Part shown: in pieces, positions 59,238 to 64,000 of the stretch
Layout of the letters: each line of letters starts with the position of its first letter
Numbering within the stretch: position 1 is the stretch's first letter
Origin: an uncultured bacterium
GTDB lineage: Bacteria > Planctomycetota > UBA1135 > GCA-002686595
Assembly (NCBI GenBank): GCA_938083085.1
Contig: CALLKX010000021.1
Coordinates: 1 to 64,000 of the forward strand
Direction: 5' to 3'
DNA length: 64,000 bases
Notes under the pieces: model-generated
Seen by the model: the letters and a program-made list of their open reading frames with translations, nothing else
What the model was told of the DNA's origin: nothing
Databases searched by the model: none
Position numbers and translations under genes: made by a program

Positions 59238-60065
59238 ATGAGTTCCGAAGGGAAGGATAGACCGGGGGGCAAGGCGCTCTACGCGACCATCTTCGAGCAT
59301 GAGACGCGCCCGGGCTTCGTCTTCGACGTGGTGCTCCTGGCCGTGATCCTCGCCAGCATCGGGCTGGTGATGATCGAGAGCGTGCCGCGCTTCTCCGAGT
59401 CTTACGGGAGCCTGCTCCGGAAGCTCGAGTGGACCCTGACCATCGCCTTCACCGTGGAGTACCTGCTCCGCCTGTACTGCCACCCGCGCCCAGCCGTCTA
59501 CGCGCGGAGCTTCTTCGGGGTCGTCGATCTCCTCGCGATCCTCCCAACGTACGTGGCCGCATTCGTCCCTGGCACCCAGGCGCTCGTGGTGGTTCGAACG
59601 CTGCGACTGCTGCGGATCTTCCGGGTTCTCAAGCTCGCTCAGTTCGTTCATCAGGCCGATGACCTGCGGACGGCGCTGCGGGCGAGCCTCCCGAAGATCA
59701 CGGTCTTCGTGATCGCCATCCTCTCGATGACGACGATCTCGGGCTCGCTGCTCTACCTGATCGAGGGCCCGGAGCACGGCTTCGCAAACATTCCCGAGTC
59801 GGTCTACTGGGCCATCGTCACCCTGACGACCGTGGGCTACGGCGACATCGCGCCGGACACGCCGCTGGGCAAGTTCTTCGCCTCCATCATCATGGTCATG
59901 GGCTACGGCGTCATCGCGGTGCCCACCGGCATCGTCAGCGCCGAGATCGCGAGGACACCCCGGCGCGGCCCCGTCGGCGGGCAGGCGTGCTCGGAGTGCG
60001 GCTCAGAAACGCACCGTCTCGGAGCCAAGTTCTGCTGCGAGTGCGGCTCGAGCCTTGAGGACTGA
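59238..60065 (+). CDS. Voltage-gated-type potassium channel/ion transporter with C-terminal zinc ribbon
   Basis: YWAIVTLTTVGYGDIAPDTPLGK selectivity filter; S4-like VVRTLRLLRIFRVLKL; CSECGSETHRLGAKFCCECGSSL. Confidence 0.9.
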   Translation: MSSEGKDRPGGKALYATIFEHETRPGFVFDVVLLAVILASIGLVMIESVPRFSESYGSLLRKLEWTLTIAFTVEYLLRLYCHPRPAVYARSFFGVVDLLAILPTYVAAFVPGTQALVVVRTLRLLRIFRVLKLAQFVHQADDLRTALRASLPKITVFVIAILSMTTISGSLLYLIEGPEHGFANIPESVYWAIVTLTTVGYGDIAPDTPLGKFFASIIMVMGYGVIAVPTGIVSAEIARTPRRGPVGGQACSECGSETHRLGAKFCCECGSSLED

Positions 60066-60124
60066 GCCCTCCCGAGGACTGAGCCCCCCCGAGGACTGAG
60101 GAGCACCGAGGACTGAGGAGCACC
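60057..60124. repeat. 17-bp tandem repeat (4 units, gaggactgag core)
   Basis: gaggactgag at 60057, 60074, 60091, 60108; first unit overlaps the channel stop codon. Confidence 0.88.
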
Positions 60125-60238
60125 AGCCCCCTAGGGGCGGTGAGCCTGAGGGGCCCTGCGGTGAGGGCGAGCCCCTGCTGGAACGGAGAGCCCCTGCCGC
60201 AGAAGCAAAGGGCAGAAAAGAGAGGCGGAGCGATCCTG

Positions 60239-60847
60239 TCAGCCCAGCCAAGCCAGTAGCGCGGCCTGGATCAGCCCAATGAGCGCGCCCAGCACGCCGC
60301 CAAGGACCTCGATGGACCGCAGCTCCCTCGCCGCGACCTCGATGATGAGCGCCTCGAGCCGGGCGATGGGGAATGAGGCGACCTTCTCCTCGACGATGCG
60401 GTGGACATCGAGCCCCCGGTCCAACGCCTCCTGAAACCCCTCCACGAGCACCCCGCGCTGCTCCATCACCCCCTTCACCGCTTGAGCCCGGAGGTCTCCG
60501 ACGCGCTCCTCCGTGAGCAGCGCACCGACCAGGGGCATCCGGCGGAACTCGGCCAGCTTGGGCTCCAGGCCCGCCGCGAACGCTTGCTCCACCATCGGCT
60601 CAAGGTCGATGGACTCCAGCACACCCTCGAGGTCCTCCGGCCGGAGGAGGTGGTCCCCCACCACATTCCCGATGCTCTTCGCCAGCTCGGGCTGCCGCCG
60701 CCCAACGAGGCCCTGGAACGTAAAGCCGAGGAACTTTCGCGGCTCGATCGGCCGGAAGATCATGCCGACCGCGAGGCGATTGGTGCCGTATCCGATCAAC
60801 GCTCCCACCAAGGGCAGGAGGAACCAGGGGAGGAGTCCTTCGGGCAT
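60239..60847 (-). CDS. DUF445 family membrane protein
   Basis: LVGALIGYGTNRLAVGMIFRPIEPRKFLGFTFQGLVGRRQPELAKSIGNVVGDHLL. Confidence 0.88.
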   Translation of the reverse strand: MPEGLLPWFLLPLVGALIGYGTNRLAVGMIFRPIEPRKFLGFTFQGLVGRRQPELAKSIGNVVGDHLLRPEDLEGVLESIDLEPMVEQAFAAGLEPKLAEFRRMPLVGALLTEERVGDLRAQAVKGVMEQRGVLVEGFQEALDRGLDVHRIVEEKVASFPIARLEALIIEVAARELRSIEVLGGVLGALIGLIQAALLAWLG

Positions 60848-60895
60848 GGGGCCCAGACTACTTGGACGGGGCCGCCACAGTGATAGGATCCAAGC

Positions 60896-61669
60896 ATGGA
60901 GCCGCCTGATCCCGTCGCCTTCGTGTTCGGCGCCACCGGCTATGTGGGCCGAGCGGTCGTTGAAGTCGCGGCGCGAACCGCGGACGTCGCCCGTGTGACC
61001 GCCCATGCCCGGCCAGGCTCCCCCCGAGCGGACCATCTCGAGGCGCTGGCGAGCGACCGGGTCATCGTCGACCGAACCCCGCTCGAAGCTGGCCCTTTGT
61101 CCGCAGCGCTCAAGGCCTCCAACCCAAGCCACGTCTTCGTTTGCCACGGAACGACCGCCCACCGAGCTCGGCTAGAGGACATTCAGGCGCCCTACCTGAC
61201 CGTCGACCTCGGCCTCACGCGCCTGGTCCTGGAAGCCGCTGAGGCCTTGGAGACGCCACCCCGAATCGTCTACCTCTCCGCAGTCGGGGCATCGCCCCGC
61301 GCTCGCGGCGCCTACCTGAGCGCTCGCTGGCAGGCCGAGGAGGCCGTGCGGTCCAGCGGGCTACCGTTCACCATCTGCCGGGCCCCGCTGCTCGGCGGCC
61401 CCGACCGAGGGGAATCGAGGCCCCTTGAGACTGCGGCACGAATTGTCGCAGACCCGCTCCTCGCTGCCCTCGGCGCCGTCGGCCTCACCCGGCTCCGCGA
61501 TCGGCTCTCCTCCATGGACGCCACCGAGGCCGCCGAGGGCTTGGTCCGCAGCGCCTTCCACTACATGACCATCAATCGCGTGGTCGAGAGTGACGAACTC
61601 CGCCGGGTTGGGGTCTATGAGAGGGAGCGGTGGGCGCCTGAGTCCCGCCGAGACACCCCCCGACACTGA
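60896..61669 (+). CDS. NAD(P)-binding Rossmann-fold (NAD-dependent epimerase-like) protein
   Basis: AFVFGATGYVGRAVVEVAA, RIVYLSAVGASPRARGAYLSARWQAEEAVRSSGLPFTICR. Confidence 0.87.
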   Translation: MEPPDPVAFVFGATGYVGRAVVEVAARTADVARVTAHARPGSPRADHLEALASDRVIVDRTPLEAGPLSAALKASNPSHVFVCHGTTAHRARLEDIQAPYLTVDLGLTRLVLEAAEALETPPRIVYLSAVGASPRARGAYLSARWQAEEAVRSSGLPFTICRAPLLGGPDRGESRPLETAARIVADPLLAALGAVGLTRLRDRLSSMDATEAAEGLVRSAFHYMTINRVVESDELRRVGVYERERWAPESRRDTPRH

Positions 61670-61681
61670 GCCCCCCCCTCC

Positions 61682-62866
61682 ATGTCCCGCTTCCATCCGA
61701 CACGCAGGCAAGAAGAGCCGGAGAGGGGCGCTCACACACTGGATGTGGTGGACGGGACGATCGTCGGGGTCCACGGGTCCGATGTGTTCGTCGAGCTCGG
61801 TCCCAGGAAGCAAGGGGTGATCTCCCTGGCGTCTTTCGGCGACCAGCCCAAGGTCGGCGAGGTCCATCAGTTCACTCTCCGCGGCCGCGAAGACGAGCTC
61901 TGGATGCTCAACCTGCACAACGAACGCACCCTCTCGGAGTGGGAGGAGCTCGAGCCTGGGAGCCTCACCACGGCAAGGGTGCTCACCAAGACTCACGACG
62001 GCTTCCAGCTGAAGATCGGTCCAGTCTATGCGTACATGCCCTACTCGCTCTCAGGCGTGCGCAAGCCCCGAGATCGCGGCGCGCTCCTCGGCCGCTCCAT
62101 CGTGGTCGAGGTCCTTGAGGTCGACGCAGACAAGCAACGGGCCATCGTGTCGCGGAAGGCCGTCCTCAAGCTTCAGAAGGCGGGTGCTGCCCCGGGCGCC
62201 GTGGTCCCCGGCCAAACCGTCCAGGGCCGGGTCACCCGAATCGAGCCGTACGGTGTGTTCATTCGCCTGGGGCGAGGGCGGGAGGGCCTCTGCCACATCA
62301 CCAATCTCTCCGCGGACCGGGTCGAGCACCCCGGCGATGTCGTCCGCATGGGTGAGGTCGTCGACGCGAGGGTCCTCTATGTGCGAGCTGGAGGGCGGCG
62401 AATCGGACTGGGCTTCAAGCAACTCCTGGAGAGCCCGTGGGTCCGGCTCGAACGGGAACACTGGGAGGGCCAGATTGTCTCCGTTGAGATCGCCCGCGTG
62501 GGGCGATTCGGCGCCGTCGCGAAGTTGTTCGCCGGCGCGGAGGGCATCCTGCCCATGTCCGAATGCGGTGACCGGTGCCCTCCGGCGGGCCTCTCCAACG
62601 GAGACAGGTTGTCCGCCCGGGTGCTCGAGATCGACCCTGAAGAACAGCGCCTCGCGTTCTCACTCCTTCACGCCACCGGGCAGCCGATCGCCCCGGACGA
62701 GGCGGAGTGCATCGCGGACTTCGGGACCATCCGGAGTCTGCCTGCACTGAAGGACCTCCTGCCGGACGCGAGCGCGGCGAACGAGCCGCCCAGCGGAGCT
62801 TCGACAAACCTCGGTTCGGTGCTGCGCAGGGCGCTCGAGGGCAGCTCCGGCGGGCAAGAGGCCTAG
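61682..62866 (+). CDS. S1 RNA-binding domain protein
   Basis: VVPGQTVQGRVTRIEPYGVFIRLGRGREGLCHITNLSADRVEHPGDVVRMGEVVDARVL and further S1-like units. Confidence 0.87.
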   Translation: MSRFHPTRRQEEPERGAHTLDVVDGTIVGVHGSDVFVELGPRKQGVISLASFGDQPKVGEVHQFTLRGREDELWMLNLHNERTLSEWEELEPGSLTTARVLTKTHDGFQLKIGPVYAYMPYSLSGVRKPRDRGALLGRSIVVEVLEVDADKQRAIVSRKAVLKLQKAGAAPGAVVPGQTVQGRVTRIEPYGVFIRLGRGREGLCHITNLSADRVEHPGDVVRMGEVVDARVLYVRAGGRRIGLGFKQLLESPWVRLEREHWEGQIVSVEIARVGRFGAVAKLFAGAEGILPMSECGDRCPPAGLSNGDRLSARVLEIDPEEQRLAFSLLHATGQPIAPDEAECIADFGTIRSLPALKDLLPDASAANEPPSGASTNLGSVLRRALEGSSGGQEA

Positions 62867-63133
62867 CGGAGCGCTGCCCCGGCGCGCTTTCGCGTAAGGC
62901 GCGGGCTAAACACTCGCCCGGAATTAGCCCTGTAGGGCCCCCGCCTCGGATCAGGAAATCGTTTCCAGGCCGCAAGGCCTCCGGGTCCCGCTGTTAGGGC
63001 CACATCGAATCGGTTCCTGCCCGACCTCGTCCCGATCAAGGACGCGGGGTTCCTGGGCCACAGTGCGAGGAACGCAGATGTCGATGACGGATTGGCCGCG
63101 GGATTCCGCGGCATCCGGCAACACCACGCCTCC

Positions 63134-64000
63134 ATGCTGCCAATGAAACGTCGCCTACTCAGAGCCACTCCTGCTCCCTCGACCTCCCGCAAGGGAACCG
63201 CGCTCTTCGCGGTTATTCCGATCGCGATCCTGATGATGTCCGTGATGGTGGCCTTCGTGGGCACCGCCGTCGAGACGAGCAGGAGCAGCATCACCGACCT
63301 CGACACGTTCCGAGCCCGCTCGGCGGCAAAGAACACCGCCACGCTCGCGATCGCGGATCTCTGGACCGACTACAACAGGTCCAGCGGCGAGACGACGGGG
63401 GTCGCATCCTTCAAGACCTTCCTCAGCGAGAAGGGAATGGTCACTCCAGAGGCCGAGGACTCCACCCCGATCAAGCAGAGCTTCATGGACACGCTCGGGC
63501 TCAAGGACGACGAGCTCGGCCGCAAGGCGCTGCAAGACGTCACCATCGACCGCGCGGAGATGTTCCGGGTCGATACAGCTGAGGCCACCAGCATCGTCGT
63601 GGAGGTCGACGCCACCGCCAATCGCCGTGAAGGCGACAAGACCTCCATGGAGCGCCACGGCTCCGTCCGCGAGACCTTCACCATCTCGAGCCCCTCATCA
63701 GCCGGTGTCGACTTCGGCATCCTCGCAGAGGAGGCTTCCTGCATCTTCTGCCACACGACGGTCGACAGCGCGGAGAGGGTCTACAACTCCGACAGCAGCC
63801 TCACGGGCACCTTCGCTCCGGTCAAGGCTGGCTTCCTCGGCAACCTAGGTCTCAGGACCGACGCTGCGAGCAGTATCGCCGGGAAGATCCTGGCTCGCCA
63901 CTCGGTCCACGACGCATCCGGCGGCGCGATCGACAACTGGAGTTCGTACGACATTGAGGCGCTCGCCGCCGGGCAGGATGGCGAGCTCTCCACCATTCAA
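63134..64000 (+). CDS. PilX-like membrane-anchored protein with CxxCH heme-c motif (3' truncated by window end)
   Basis: Manual translation from 63134: MLPMKRRLLRATPAPSTSRKGTALFAVIPIAILMMSVMVAFVGTAVETSRSS...SAAKNTATLAIADLW...EEASCIFCHTTVDS...; open to 64000. Confidence 0.65.
   Translation, partial: MLPMKRRLLRATPAPSTSRKGTALFAVIPIAILMMSVMVAFVGTAVETSRSSITDLDTFRARSAAKNTATLAIADLWTDYNRSSGETTGVASFKTFLSEKGMVTPEAEDSTPIKQSFMDTLGLKDDELGRKALQDVTIDRAEMFRVDTAEATSIVVEVDATANRREGDKTSMERHGSVRETFTISSPSSAGVDFGILAEEASCIFCHTTVDSAERVYNSDSSLTGTFAPVKAGFLGNLGLRTDAASSIAGKILARHSVHDASGGAIDNWSSYDIEALAAGQDGELSTIQ

Noticed and set aside
59238-60065. Novel channel-zinc ribbon fusion
   Set aside because: Zinc-ribbon tails on bacterial Kv-like channels are, to my knowledge, common; only listed as a feature.

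Overview
High-GC chromosomal window, probably from a Planctomycetota-like bacterium (inferred from the DUF1592/DUF1552 pair, dispersed ribosomal/translation genes and many secreted or lipoprotein genes). Most of it is ordinary single-gene housekeeping and metabolic content: RlmD-like methyltransferase, YqgE, TrmL, YceH, PtsI, Tex, EF-G, HMG-CoA reductase, two SPFH proteins, xylAB, PEP synthase, HtrA-like protease, rpsN, CobW-like GTPase, PilZ, K+ channel, DUF445 and S1 proteins. No rRNA, tRNA, CRISPR array, prophage or transposase was recognised. The standout is on the minus strand at 45206-45856. The ORF track breaks this region at TGA codons, but read straight through it encodes a secreted 216-residue protein with two in-frame TGA codons (codons 71 and 151). 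The protein is an internal duplication of an HMA/MerP-like beta-alpha-beta-beta-alpha-beta domain, and the two TGAs fall at the same position in both copies (GKG-U-S and GLT-U-S, where MerP/HMA proteins have GMT-C-S). Each TGA is followed, after 18 and 21 nt, by a perfect 7-bp hairpin with a CGUG(C/A) apical loop, as expected for a bacterial SECIS element. I interpret it as a previously unannotated double-selenocysteine, tandem-HMA-like periplasmic selenoprotein. Secondary observations are a large repetitive acidic insert splitting the Tex N-terminal region, a tandem amidohydrolase pair whose second member has lost the metal-binding HxH, a nitroreductase-methyltransferase fusion, a protein made of four SANT-like repeats, a CxxCH-bearing pilin-like ORF running off the window end, and several unrelated intergenic minisatellites with 14-25 bp periods.
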